From NCBI GenBank assembly GCA_007922195.1, contig ML681981.1:11601598-11665597 (forward strand): DNA of 64,000 nucleotides. Direction: 5' to 3'. Each line of letters opens with the position of its first letter. Within the stretch, counting starts at the first letter, position 1. This DNA is from Podocnemis expansa. Its lineage: Eukaryota; Chordata; Testudines; Podocnemididae. The notes below the pieces were generated by a model, which had not been told where the DNA came from, searched no databases, and worked only from the letters and a program-made list of their open reading frames with translations. Positions 13,023 through 25,416 of this stretch are shown here, in pieces. The translations under genes and the position numbers were made by a program.

Positions 13023-13153
13023 AGACCCATATCTTCATTAAAGTCGAGGACGAATGCACAGATTTCCAGAACACTAAGCCTGGAGGCAGCGCTCTCTTTT
13101 TTCCCCTCGATTTTGTCTGCTCCAGTACTTGCTGCTGGGGTTAGGTGTAGGGT

Positions 13154-13381
13154 TCAGCTCCAGCGGAATGGAACATGGCGTGGCCGGTCACCTCCTTCCT
13201 TCACCAGTGGTTTGTGGAACTCTCGCCCAGCACGAGAGTGTATGCTGGCCCAGCAGTATTCACAGTAATACTGCAAACATGTAACATTGGCACAGAAGAA
13301 TGGAGCAAATTTTCCACCACAGCGAGTGCCCTGGCATTCATCACACATCTGATCATCCAATACATATGGCTTCACTTCCAC
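13154..13381 (-). CDS. CPEB3: CPEB3 last coding exon: ZZ-type zinc-binding domain and stop
   Basis: The final 75 codons plus the stop TGA (complement at 13154-13156). The exon starts in phase 0 with GTG GAA GTG (Val-Glu-Val) after an AG acceptor at 13382-13383. The translation has the CPEB C-terminal zinc domain: CDEC, then C (GTRCGG), C (PFFC), C (VTC), CEYC and the histidines of ASIH and REFH. These form the cross-braced ZZ fold that binds two zinc ions. The domain follows RRM2 and assists RNA recognition and protein contacts. The ending HVPFRWS and the CQGTRC segment match CPEB3 as I recall it, rather than CPEB2 or CPEB4. Confidence 0.95.
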   Translation of the reverse strand: MEVKPYVLDDQMCDECQGTRCGGKFAPFFCANVTCLQYYCEYCWASIHSRAGREFHKPLVKEGGDRPRHVPFRWS

Positions 13382-13739
13382 CTATTATGGGAAAAGAAAA
13401 ATTACTATAGGAAAGGAAAAAATGCTTTATGAAGCTCTTTCAACTGATGGCTAAACTGTTACTATTTTGCTTCATCGTTTTGAGATCTTATTAATGCCTT
13501 TCAAGTAATGCTGGTTAAAGCTCAAGAGCTTTTGTGGTCGAAATGCTTATTAAAACCTTCATTGCTATGAAAATTTGGCAGGATAGCCATAAAAAGGTTT
13601 ACTTTGATAGCTTTCCATACTTCCTGGTTTCATCCAAGATGGAAATATGTGAAAGCAGTCTCTCAGAATTTCAACTTCTGGGTGCAAAAGCATCCAGTCA
13701 TGTGGATGCATGTCAGAGTTAAGGAGCCAGAAAAAGTTC

Positions 13740-13877
13740 CAAAGGGGTAACTGTGTTAGTCTAGTTCAGGAAAACAAACAAGGAGTCTGGTGGCACTTTT
13801 AAAGATTAACAAATTTATTTATCACATGAGCATTCATCAGAAGAAAATCCCACTTCAGACGCTTGAAGACGGGGTAG
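13740..13877 (-). mobile_element. Penelope-like terminal repeat, truncated (copy C)
   Basis: It starts at the fixed end (CAAAGGGGTAACTGTGTTAG) and runs inwards through GGAGTCTGGTGGCAC and the CACATGAGCATTCATC segment. It stops at GACGGGGTAG. The decamer GAAAAAGTTC occurs immediately before it (13730-13739) and after it (13878-13887), a clear target duplication. The truncated end varies between copies, which supports a retrotransposed origin. Confidence 0.8.
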
Positions 13878-14373
13878 GAAAAAGTTCACTTAAATTGCTG
13901 AACTTCAGACGTTTAGGTGAGTTCTTATGCCAAACTGAAAGTAGTGATGATGAGACCAATTACAATTACCATCCAAAAAACCACCAAAGGTAAAATGAAA
14001 TTAAATGTGTTATCACAGTTACTTTGTACATTACTGAGAAGAGATCCTACCTCAGCTATTAACACTAGAAATTTCAAAAACAAAAAGAACCCAAAGACTG
14101 AATGCATCCCTGGTACTGTAGGTCCCAGAACAATGCTTCACTAACTAGTCCCAATCTGCCAAATGACTTAATAATCTCTATGACCAAAAGGAATTGGGCA
14201 GCCCTCTCTAAACAAGAGGAATTAATGGTGCAAGGCAGAAAGATGTGTGTCTCTTGTACTTGTAGAGCGCAAATGAGTCACAGCAGTTCATGTCACCTGA
14301 AAGTCTTAAGGGGACCATCCTCTTCTTAGGTCCAGGAGGTAGCTGCTGACAGGGTACTTTCACAGCGAGGCAG

Positions 14374-14404
14374 CCTCTCTCTCTCTCTCTCTCTCTTTTT
14401 TTTT
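14374..14404. repeat. (CT)n microsatellite followed by oligo(T)
   Basis: About ten CT units run directly into nine or more T residues. It is a simple repeat in the last CPEB3 intron. Confidence 0.9.
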
Positions 14405-15453
14405 TAAAGAATCTTTGGTCTGCCAGAACTTGAATTTGATTATTTATTGCAAAGATAATCAGTTTTCATAACTTTTTTTGGAGGGTGCAAAAGGGATGAG
14501 ATTATTGGGAATCTGTGGAAGTTTTTAGTTAGGGATGTTCTTATACATTAATCTTTTGGATATTATTTAATTATGGGAGATGTTTATGAATAAAATTTGA
14601 GTTATTTCAGTTATTGGATTGTGATCTACTGCAGACGAATCTGTGTGCAAATATTCTACATGTGCTCCCACAGCCCGTGATGGGCATATTTTAAAGAAAT
14701 TTAACTACGTAAAACCACCAAGAGATCTGGAATGGCTGTACAATGTGAAATCTACAGTGCTTCTACTCAAGCCTTTAATTCTGCCAGAAGCTCAATATTT
14801 CCAGGTACCATCAAAAAAGTGTCACACATAACCAGGAAAGAGAGTAATTTTTCTTAACAGCTTCTGTATTCAGTGTTTTGCAAGATATTGGTACTTGTAG
14901 CACTGTAGCTTAAAGCTCATCTGCATTATGGACTAGCAGTTGTGGCACATCAGTAACATAGGAATGAATCTTCTCTCAGCTGCCTAGGTACATGACACAT
15001 AGGCAAGGTAAAAGAAACAGAGTGTGTGAGTGCAAAATAGGAAAAAGACCACCAACAAACCCAGCCATACAATAATGAGGATAATATATTTCCAGATTTT
15101 AATATTAGAACATGTATAGATGGTTAGGTCTAGTTTTTGAAAGGGGCTTTCACCACAGGGTTTAAGTAGAAAAATAAATATAGTTTCTGTGTTAAAGAAA
15201 TATTATCCCTTCTATGTTGAAAACATTTAAAACTATAAAGGATACAGACACTTCATGTATCTTTTTCTGCATTTGTGGGAAGATTGTGTTTTTACATTAT
15301 GATCAAATATATTTCACAGTTTGGGATAAGTTATAAAGGATTTATTATTAAGGAAGTGACCATTTCAAACAAGGTACATTCTCTAAATGTTTTTCTGTTA
15401 ATGTGTAACCTAGGGATTATAGTAAGTTATTACATGGTAAGCATGAAGCTATT

Positions 15454-15676
15454 ACATTTGCTATTACAGTGTAAGCCATGGGAACAGGTCACACTTTCCT
15501 GCATTTATTTCCTCCCATTCTGTAAGCTCCCCCATCTTCAAAGCGTCTGACAATGTGGGGTTTTCTACCACGAAAGCTCATGCAATAAACATATTTGTTA
15601 GGCTTTAAGTGCCACAGGACTTCTTGTTTGTTTTACTGAACTAGACTAACACAGCTGCCCCTTCAGATCTTGGCAC
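15454..15676 (+). mobile_element. Penelope-like terminal repeat, one arm with inner region (copy D)
   Basis: It begins inside the long form of the family (TTTGCTATTACAG corresponds to TTTGCTGTTAACAG in the 47.6-kb copy). It continues through CACTTTCCTGCATTTATTT, CCCCCATCTTCAAAGCGTCTG and the CACGAAAGCTCATGC segment to GCTGCCCCTTCAGA. Identical 12-mers CATGAAGCTATT flank it (15442-15453 and 15677-15688). An extra nine bases lie between the usual terminus and the right duplication. This is 5' truncation with a 12-bp target duplication. Confidence 0.8.
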
Positions 15677-15999
15677 CATGAAGCTATTTACCTTGGGACT
15701 TAGCTACATATTTTGGTCAGGAACTGGGTGGAGAAAAGATTTCTATTAGTTCTGGTGAGTGCCACAGCTGGTTAGCATACTGGTCTCTGGGTTTGTGTTT
15801 CATTATCATAGTATTCCGTGTACAAATTTGCATTATTATATCACTACAGTTCTGCTTTAAAGGGTTATTTAAGATTTTTTAGTACCAAAAAGACCTGTAG
15901 ATCCAGGTTAAATATGAACTTTATTTCTAATATTAAGCCTTTACTACAATTTGACTTTGCTAACATTTCCATGAAATAAATATGTGATACAAGATAAAA

Positions 16000-16392
16000 C
16001 AGTGGCCCTCAACCTTTCCAGACTACTGTATCCCTTCTGTAGTTTCATTTGTCTTGTGTACTCAAGTTTCACCTCACTTAAAAACTACTTGCTTACAAAA
16101 TCAGACACATTTACAGATGTGTCTCAGCACCCTGTTACTGAAAAATTACTTACTTTCACATTTTTACCATACAATTATAAAATAAATCACTTTGAATATA
16201 AATATTCTACTTACATTTCAGCATATAATATATAGAGCAGTCTAAACAAGTCATTTTGTCTGTAAGAAATTTTAGTTTGTACTGACTTCTCTAATACTCA
16301 TGTAACTTGTAAAATTAGGCAAATATACAGGTGAGTTGATGGAAGACTTCTGAGTCTACAAGTATACAAGAATCCCTAGTTGAGAACCACTG
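16000..16392. mobile_element. Old hAT-type element (CAGTGGCCCTCAACC ends)
   Basis: The left end CAGTGGCCCTCAACCTTTCC and the right end GTTGAGAACCACTG are imperfect inverted repeats of the CAGTGGTTCTCAACC type. I found no matching octamers next to the ends, so the copy is old or one flank is altered. The 393-bp interior is AT-rich and non-coding. Confidence 0.65.
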
Positions 16393-17452
16393 CGGTAGGG
16401 CTCCATCACTCACACCTCCATTACTCCTCTATAAAAGGATCTCAAAAAGCACTATACAAACATTAATCAAACACTACATCATCCCTTAGACATTCTGTCA
16501 TTGGGTGATGCGATAGTGAGCGGTATATCAGATGAGTAGGGTACAAATTGTCAGCTTTCTTTCTGTCAGCTGACTTCAGTGGCCATTCAACATGGATATC
16601 TTGATAAGGCTTGAATGTACCCTTTTAAGTTCACAGGTATTTGTTAGATTTAAGAACATTACCAGAAGAATGATGGAGAATTAGAGTCCTTTGGCTGAAT
16701 CAGTAAATACCATTTCTGTGCACACTGAGGGTTTTAGTTATTTACCAGTATGTCACCCTTTGTAAATAGAGAAGAGCTGCCATCTCCCCCTCTATCCATG
16801 GGAACTTTCTTTTTACAGCTACAGCAGTGTCCTACGAGAAGGTTTCCCTCATTAAGATCCCCCTCCACACACACTGCACATTTTTTCATTAAAATGCAGC
16901 TCATTGTGTGAACTCCTACTTTCTGAAGTTCATGTTAAAATGTGTAGCTACAATAATATCCATTACAACAGAAGATGTACATAATTCCATTCATTTTTAA
17001 GATCACATTTACTACACTAATGAGATTTTCCTTTCAGTTCCAGTGACCTAGAAAAACTCAGTTTGGATCATGAAACAAACTGAACCACTGGACAATTTAA
17101 CAAGTAGCTTTACATATTAAATGTTAACTTTGCATCACTGCTAAAAATACCATTAGAATTATTGTCATTTTTCAGTCTTGCAATGCCCTATTTTCTCTTA
17201 CCATGTACTAAAGTAATGTTTAAGATAAATCTAGAATGACTCATTGTCAAGGAAATTATATTCTGAGACTAACATTTATAGAGTGCATTTGTGACAAAGG
17301 AGCATGAGTCAGATTTAACACTGAATTTTCCATTCATTTGCAAAACTAGAAGGTTTATATTTTATTCTTGCTATGGAATTTCAAAAGATTGCCTCCATGT
17401 CATGTGCAGCCACAAATTTTGAAAACCTAAGTTAAATTATGCGGTGATGTTT

Positions 17453-17642
17453 TAACTGTTTTGGTCCCAGGATATCAGGAAGGCAAATCTACTGAGGTAA
17501 TCTTTTATTGGACCAACTTCAGTTGGTGAGAGACAAACTTTTGAGCTAACACAGAGCTCTTCCTCAGCAGAGGTCTCTCTCATCTCAGTCTCATCAACAG
17601 AAGTTTGTCCAATAAGAGATATTACTTCAGCCCCCTGGTCTT
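17453..17642. mobile_element. Foldback of a second Penelope-like terminal repeat family
   Basis: The left half reads, on the minus strand, as a terminal repeat containing CTGAGGAAGAGCTC, a short loop, GAGCTC(A)AAA and then CAACTGAAGTTGGTCC. The right half repeats the distal part in the forward direction (CAACAGAAGTTTGTCC, then AAGAGATATTACTTC). The result is an inverted pair of one terminal repeat. The CTGANGA-stem-GAAA layout resembles hammerhead ribozyme cores of Penelope-like elements, here damaged. The same family appears after the GIY-YIG remnant at 44.5 kb. No convincing target duplication was found. Confidence 0.6.
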
Positions 17643-19331
17643 TAAGTCTGAAATTGAAACATAAGCTTTTCAAATATTAACTCTGCCACATTATACAGTG
17701 CAGCATAAATCTAACATAACATAACATGAGCACTAAGGCAGAATATCAAATCTTTCAAGAGCAACACATTCTGAAGTCAGGAACTTGGATGTTTATTTAT
17801 TATTATTTTAAAGTGTAGAGTACAGATCTTGATGCCAAACAAAGCAGGAATTAGTACTCTGATTTGCTGAAATATGTTGATAAGTGTTTTAAACCCAAAA
17901 TATAAAACAACAAAACCATTTATTTGTGAGGGCCAGTTTCAACTTTTGAGGTTCACCCACTTTAGGATCTTATTATAAGCTTCGGTTTATTTAGTACCTT
18001 TCTGTTACCATGGAAAATAAACCAGGGCTTCAACTGCTTCTCACTGAGTAGGTAATAACCTTGATTTGAGTAACAAATACGAACAAACACCACGTTAAGT
18101 ATTTTGTGGTGGATTACTATGCTCTGGCAATTACACAGTAGGACTTTCAGCACAGTGTACTCCTTTTGTAAAATCCTTGAGATTCACATATTCAAGAAGT
18201 CAAGACTCCTGTCAGCTGCATTAAAAAGAAACAGAGCTCTTGTGATGTATAGGTTCTCATTTTTGGTGGTTAGATAAGTTTCACCAGATGGTTAAGTATC
18301 TTCAACTACATTCCTCTACCTAACAAAAAGAGCTTAAAAGGCAACCATGTGGAATATACATGGAAGTCTTTTTTTCATTTCTAGTTAATTCCATCCCTGA
18401 TGTAGACTGGAGCATGGATGTTATGTTAAAAAGAAATTCATTTGAATCAATTTGTTGTTTTGGGATAACATTGTTTTAGGTCAGGAGAACTCCGAGCTAT
18501 CTTCAGTACAGTTTGTTACATTGGTCAGAAGTTTGGCAGGCCTTTTAAAGAACAAATAAAAACACATGGTCCCGTCCTTAAGACATTATAGTTCAGTTAT
18601 AAAGGCACAAGGGATTGAACATACAATAAAAATGAGGGGAAAGGGAGGACAAGGATTATAGTAATCAATTTGTATGATTACAGAAGGATGTATGTACTTG
18701 ACTAGATGGCTCATTAATAGGAAGCTTACTTTTATTAAACACATGGCTAAGTCATGGTTTGTGGCTTTTTGGCAAGGGGGAGTGGTGTAGAACAAGTAGC
18801 TGATGGGAGCTGAGTGAAGAGGAACAGAATCATTGTTAGGCATAGTAGACTGCAGTGAGTATGGACAAGGGGAGAGAAAGGGATAGAAAATGCATAGTTT
18901 TGGCTGTTTAATATATGTTTGCTGAAGTTATGCAGTTTCATCGCTTAAGAAATGACTAGAAAAAGATAATTGTTCTATTAGACAGCTATGTTCACATCTC
19001 AGAAATAATTGGAAAGAAATGCAGATTTACATTCTGTATTTTATTTTAAATTCCAATGCCGCTATACATTCCAACAGTGACACCTTTGCAGTCTCTGTAC
19101 TGGGGTTAAATGACTAAACTCCGTCATCAGAAGTAAAAGCTTGGTTTGCATTTTATGGACACATGCCCAGTTCTTGTCAGTTAAGTCAAATCACTTATTG
19201 TCTTCTGGAACAAATGGTACCATAAGTATGTATGACTATATCAAATATAGAAATGAAATTGTACTTCAATGATGTCAAAACTTCTGTAGTCTCAAATTTC
19301 TTTGAAAGAAACAAGAGATTTAACTCTAAGA

Positions 19332-20427
19332 CAGTGGTTCCCAACCAGCACGCTGGGGCACACTGGTGTGCCGTGAGCATGCCCAAGAGCTGGAGTTGAA
19401 GTTCCCTCCCTGCTCAGCCCAGCCATGTGGGCTGTGCAGGGCTGGGAAAAGGCAGGGATTAAAGTAAGGGGGAAGGCACCAGAACACAGTTCTGGGGTCC
19501 CCCATTTTTAGGCAGGCAGCATTCTGGCCCTGTAAAAATAGAGGCAGGCACTAGAACGGAGAGTTCCAGGAGTCCCCCTAAAAGTAGCAGGAGCAGCCCA
19601 AACGCACCATTCAGGTGGCTCCACCTTAAACCTGGCTCCACCTTAAGCCCAGCCAGCAGAGAGCTGGGGGAGGCCGGGAGCGTGCGAATCTCCCCCTGCA
19701 AGGCGGAGCAGCTTGTCAGCCAGCCTGAGAACAGCTCAGATAAGGGCTTTGGGGGGGAGGGCTGCTGGGGGTTGTGTGGGGCAGGGGTGTGTGTGAGAAT
19801 AGCATAGGTGGGTGGGAGTGGTTGTGTAGCAGAGGATGTGTAGCTGGGGTTGTGGGGTGGCTGTTTGGTTGGGGGGGGGTTGTAGCTGGGGGCTGGAGGC
19901 CTAGTTATGGCCCCTGCAGTTTAGGAGGGTCCATCACAGGCAGAATGAAGCTGGGGGAGGGGAGGACAGGACCCACTGGCACGAGTGTTTGCCTTGGATG
20001 GCAGGGAGCCACTGTAGAAAAGGGGGAGGTGGGTGCTGTCCCACACTCCCCTGCCCTACCTTCCTACTCCCCAAGTTCCCCCTGCCTCCCCCACAAAGCC
20101 ACTCTTGTTTTCCTTTCCTCTCTCCTCTCTTGCCACCCTTATGCTGATCCCCACATGGCTCCTCGTCCTCTTTTGCCACCCCTGCCCTGCTCTGCTCCCC
20201 ACACTCACTCCTGACACTGCACACAACTCCTGACCTCCCCTGTTTTACTACCCCTACTACCCCACATAGCAGCATTTCTGAAACACTGTGCCATGGTTCA
20301 TGAATATTCATATGTAATTTAAATTAATTTGAATATTCACAAGGTTTTTTTTCTTCATTGTAGTGTACCTCAAAAAATCTGAAGGTCTCAAGGTGTGCCA
20401 TGGCAGAGAAAAGGTTGGGAACCACTG
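19332..20427. mobile_element. Complete 1.1-kb non-autonomous hAT element
   Basis: The left terminus is CAGTGGTTCCCAACCAGC and the right terminus is GGTTGGGAACCACTG, flanked by perfect octamers CTCTAAGA (19324-19331 and 20428-20435). The interior is GC-rich and AG/CT-skewed. It gives spurious open frames (19774-20214 plus and 19934-20311 minus), neither with transposase motifs. Its interior around 19480-19590 resembles the interior of the 61.2-kb hAT element. Confidence 0.9.
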
Positions 20428-20496
20428 CTCTAAGAACAAGGCTGAATGAAAAACTCCTTCATTTATAATCATCCATTGCCTCTTGACTTCTACTTA

Positions 20497-20800
20497 GGGC
20501 TTGTCTATGTGAATACCTGTGGCAAGATAAGGATAAGAATCTACCGTGGACTAGCCTGCTGCAGACCGTCTGCATACACCTTGCTGAGGCACACTAACAA
20601 AATGTCAATGCACCTCAACAAATTCCAAAGAGATTCACATCCTAGCATGCTGTAAAGTAAATGTCACAGTACGCAGGCTCTGATGGTAACCTCTTTGGGG
20701 CAGGGATGGTCTTCCTGATCTGTTTGCACACCACCAAGCACAATGGAGTCAAGTCCATGATAGAGCTTCTAGATGCTACAGTTATTGCAACTGTTGTTAA
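20497..20800. repeat. Interspersed repeat fragment(s), unclassified
   Basis: The left part starts with AGGGCTTGTCTATGTGAA, a Harbinger-MITE-like end without a clear partner. The right part (about 20685-20800) contains CTCTTTGGGGCAGGGATGG, then ACCAAGCACAATGG and a TTAATAAA tail. That is a layout I associate with a common amniote retroposon tail. Boundaries and class are uncertain. Confidence 0.35.
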
Positions 20801-23360
20801 TAAACTGTTTTGATAATCTGATTAATCTCCCATGACTGTTCCTCAGAATGATAAGGTGGCAGACCTCCCATGAACATTCCTGTGTGCAAACCTCAATGAA
20901 TCAGCCATGCACTCAAAGGCTGAATTCAAGACTAACTTAATAGGAAGCTAGTTTTGTGACTTGGGGAGAAGGAAGGGAAGAATTGCTTTTCTACTTTCTG
21001 ATGGCATATGCATCCAGTGTCATTTACAAAGTAGAACATTTTTAAAGTAGTTCTAAATATATTAGACTTCAATAAGTACAACCTACATATGAACATCTGT
21101 ACAAGGCAGGAAAAATAAGACTGCAATAGGTATGCTTAAATGTGTTAGCTTTCATGTATGAAAGTAAAACATTTAGGAAACAAATTAAATTAAACCAGAA
21201 GACCTGAAGTTACACAGAACTGACATGGCAATGCAAAGAAACTTAAATTTTATTCTGGTTTATCTTGTTCACCTTTAAATGTAAATTTTATCCTCTGAAG
21301 TTAGTTATCTTAGTGAATTACATTACACTACTATCTGAGAAGTTATGTTGTATTGCCAGTAATAAGTTGGTATGGAGTGCCATCCTGCAGGTCAAACAGA
21401 GTGATACTCGTGTTAGGAACTTTATACAAACTGATACTCAGAGTCTATGCATTTTGAATTAATTTTATTTTGGTTTTGGTGCCTCTCTGATTGGAAGTAA
21501 AAAGAAGTGGAGGTAGTCTCCTAAACTTGATCCATATCTGCCAGTCATCACCAGAAAAATGCCACACACAATAAATTATGCAAATCTTCATAATACAATC
21601 TCCCTCCTTCCTTGCATGATTCAGTGAGAAGTATAATAATTTTAGTTACTACATATGACATATAGTTTAATTCAAGAATCTGAAGAATTACCATTAGGTT
21701 TCAGAGTTATCAAGTAATGATTATGAAGTGCTATTATTTCAGACTATTTGCAGACTCAGGGAGAACTAAATTTGGTTAACCTTCAAAAAGAAAAAAAGAA
21801 AAAGAAAACAAAAACCAAAACCTGAAAAGCATTTTCACAATAATACAAGTAGAGGCACTCTCTTAAATGGGAACTTAGATTCTGGAGCAGCTTAAAAAAC
21901 CCCCCCAAACTTGTGGAATTGCCATAAGCTGGTCGCATTTGGTAACTATCTTAAAACTAAAAAAACCAAGTAATCTATTTTGAATGGGTGTTATTGATTA
22001 ATCATGGGCAAATCTCAAAGTACTCCATTATTTGGTTAAAATTGGAAGTTTAAAAGCCAACCTCACCACTTGCATCTGTAAATTTTGCCATAAAAAAGTT
22101 TTCCTGGTAAGATTTTCCAGTATTCTCTAGTTAGAAATACTATCAGAATTATTTAAATTGCTATATCTACCACTTGTCTAAGCTGATAACAGGAAATCAA
22201 GAGGCATCAATATTTTCCCTCCTCCTCTTCCCTAACCTCAAAGGTTTTCAGTTCAAGTTTTGAGACAAGATGGGGATAGGTGATTTAAGCTTAATATTTA
22301 CACATGCATACACATCAGCTTGCCCCCATTGATGAATGAACCAGCTCAGACTAAAAAGAAACCAACCAATCCTGTCTTTGATAACTGTATGCATCAGCAG
22401 TATACATTGAATGTTTTCAGTCTTCAGAAATATGGGCCTAATCTGTACAAGCCATGACTGGATATACACTTTCAGTAGCTATAGACATACCTCTATACTC
22501 GGCTGGTGTTTCACATAGGCAACTACAGTAATACTGCATAGTTACACACAAAATTTAGCTTCTGAAAAATCTGCCACCAAATGTCTTCAGGTGATACAAA
22601 GAAATGGCTCCCATATAATACTGATTTTTAGAAGTACATTTTTGCTGCTCAAACTTAATATTCTTTATCAGACATGAAGTCTGTAAGTCCAAAAGAATTA
22701 CTAGTTTCCTGGGAAAGAAGTAATAATTTCATGCAAGTCAGAATGTGAAGGACATCAACAAAAAAAAAAGATATGTACAGATTCACAATGGTTTTTTTTC
22801 AGTCATTTGTGACACAGTATTTCATATGAATTAAACAATAACTATGCACTTATGACTTTCTTCTGAGGCTCTCATAGCACTTGACTAACAGGTAAGTAAA
22901 CCTCAAGATACTTTGGAGCAAAGTGACACCTATGACCTTGGGTCTTGAGTTTTTGGAAACCCTGTTATATTTTGGGGATGTAGCAGTATTTTCCTGCTCA
23001 GTGCTAATAGCAGAAAAGCCACAAGCTCTATCCCAGCCATTGACCAACTGTTGATCCAAGAAATAAAAACATCCAGCTGAAAAGAACAAAGCTAGGAAAT
23101 TCTACCACAATTCACCTTCAAAAAAGTAAACAAAACCAAAGAAAGAATGTATCACCAACTATTTCCAGCTTCTGACGCGAGTTTCTTAAGCTAGATATTT
23201 AGGCCCACCGTTTTCATCACACGTTGACTTCTCAAGTCGGCTTTTAAAGAATTACCAATATGAGGTAGAGAATACAGCCTACAACATCCTCCCCACATGA
23301 TTTAAAAATAAAGATCTTTCATAGTTCTTGTTCAATTCCGGCCCTTGCTGTTTTACTTAC

Positions 23361-23542
23361 CCGTTTATCTATGTCATTATGTTGGAGCTGGACAAAGCGA
23401 GCACTAATCGCAGCAATGTAGCTCTGTTGATTGGAGAAAGCCACTCTGCCAGCACCTTTTGGGTACTTCAATTCTGGATCTGTATCAATGCCAGCATAGC
23501 AAACACCTCCATATAAACGGTCCATAATCATTGCCAGTTCAA
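23361..23542 (-). CDS. CPEB3: CPEB3 exon: RRM2 core and RRM2-ZZ linker
   Basis: 182 nt. The first two bases (TT) complete a Val codon begun in the upstream exon, then 60 codons follow, ending with CGG (Arg) before the donor GTAAGT. It encodes ELAMIMDRLYGG, the RRM2 helix 1 region, then CYAGIDTDPELKYPKGAGR. The RNP1-like strand AGRVAFSN and a second helix (QQSYIAAISARFVQL) follow, and QHNDIDKR leads into the zinc domain. RRM2 works with RRM1 to bind U-rich 3' UTR elements. The QHND segment, rather than QHGE, is what I recall for CPEB3 among the CPEB2-4 paralogues. Confidence 0.95.
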
Positions 23543-25416
23543 CTGTGAGAAAATAATGATTAAATATTGTAGGCACAACATTACTAGAAAGGTTTTATGC
23601 ATGGCCTGCAGCTTTAAAAATAGACTGCCCTAATTCCAGTTGTTCTGGAAAATAGAAAAAGGTACCTGAAATTTGTATTGATCGAAGAATATAAAGGCAC
23701 TCAACTGAAATATACTAGAATTGAAGACAAATTGGTGAAAGTGGCAACGAAAAGTTTCCTGGAATACAGTAGCCCACACAGTGTCATATAATTTACACAT
23801 TATGTATGATTTAAAAAATGTGTTAGGGTATTCTCAAGGTTAAACAGTTACAAATTACATTGTCAGAAAATACGGATTTCTTCCCCCACCCCACAGTAAG
23901 GTCAACTCATCCCTAAGGCATATTGTATATTGCATGCTATATGTTTACTAACGAAAACACTAACGTGTAACAGTAAGCTATGTTAATAAAAAAGGAGAAA
24001 TGAAAATACAGCATATGTGCACAATCGAGACAAATTAACATTGCTTGTAGAACCTCAGCTTTTGCATTTCCTGACTCATCATTTTAACCTCTTGGTTTTA
24101 GAAATGCATCTATTTCCTCAAAATTTTTGTTTTAAGGAAAAACTAGAAATTTTTGTAATATGTGCAAGAACTACTCCATGCTCTAACTAGCCAAATGCAC
24201 ATTGAAGGAAGTGCATCTGTCCCAAAGTGGACACTTTACACCTTAATATATTGATATGGGGATTGAAAATCTAGTTAAGGTCAAGAGTTCTTGATTTTGT
24301 TAAATGATACCTAATTTCCACACTTACCACGCTCTAAATTAAGAGCTAGGAATATGCCATATTTCAGACACTGACCATGTCTGCTCTAACTAATGTCAGT
24401 GGAAATGCTCCCATGTTTGTTTCAGACTTAAGTGGGTGTTGGAGCAGATTTAAAGAATACGGTTTTGTTTTTTCCAGTAAGGAAACGATTTTTTCAGTCT
24501 TTCAAATGAAACAGCTGAACATTCCTCCCCACCATCTCCTGCCATCCCCTTCAAACTTTTAGAGGAAAGTCCGTCTTTGACAGAATCCAAATATGGAAGA
24601 CTTCACCCCAAAAGATGAATGATTCAGGAAGCACAGGAGAACAAAGGTTGCAATGGAAACAGTTTTGCAGCATCACCTGACACAACATACTCTGACTTGA
24701 GAATGAGTTACACTGATATAACAAACATTATGTACATTATATACGTGTTTATACCTGTAATATTTTGATATGATATTGACCATTATCTCATTCACATTGT
24801 TGCATGCATTTTTTTTTTTAAAAACACATATACATACCACAGCCTTCCTCACGCCAAAACAGGAGGGATTTTTAGAAGACAGTGAATCTTTTCAGAACTT
24901 TTCCATACTGTCAGGTATTCTAGTACTACCATATCAAGTTTTAGTTTTTTAAAAATTAATAAAAAACACCCCACAAATGAATGAGAAACAGAAATTGCAG
25001 CTATCTATTCTAAAACAAGAAAACTGCCACAACAAAATTTTGAAATACATGTTCCTCAGAGGAACTCCTCAGAGAAACAGTTGCTCAAGAACTGAATAAA
25101 TCAACATACAACATAATGAAACATCTAAAATGTCTAAGAATAACCCCAGCCATGAAATTATCAGAAGTCGTCCAGAACATCTATCAGTTAATTAAAACTG
25201 TTTCTAGAATACTATCTATCTTTTCAAACCATAATATTAAACAGATCAGAAGCTGTATAACCTGACTACATGACTGGAAATTCTCTCTGCTAATGGACAA
25301 CACACCAGAAGCCACTTCCAGTTCCATTCTTTCTGCCATTCAAAATGACATTTTTAAGTATGATCATACCTCTCAGTCATACTACCCACCATCTTCTATT
25401 TCCTATATATCATAAA

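Larger units (their letters stand above)
9655..13153 (-). other. CPEB3: CPEB3 3' untranslated region (distal end estimated)
   Basis: This segment follows the CPEB3 stop codon directly on the minus strand. It is free of recognised transposons for about 3.5 kb, unlike the introns. On the transcript strand it is strongly U-rich, with many AU-rich stretches, a UUA triplet repeat soon after the stop, and several UUUUAU motifs (the core cytoplasmic polyadenylation element). The distal limit is an estimate from an AATAAA hexamer at 9671-9676. Other hexamers, such as one at 9878-9883, could give shorter forms, and a longer form is possible. Confidence 0.55.
13382..23360 (-). other. CPEB3: CPEB3 last intron (9979 bp)
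   Basis: The donor GTAAGT follows CGG at 23361 and the acceptor ends in CATAATAG at 13382. The intron holds foldback Penelope-like repeats (13740, 15454 and 17453), a CT repeat (14374), hAT elements (16000 and 19332) and a repeat tail near 20.5-20.8 kb. The remaining AT-rich DNA, including 20.8-23.3 kb, shows no gene. Confidence 0.85.

Noticed and set aside
19774..20311. 146- and 125-codon open frames on opposite strands
   Set aside because: Both lie inside a non-autonomous hAT element with clear TIRs and TSD, and are composition-driven with no transposase motifs.
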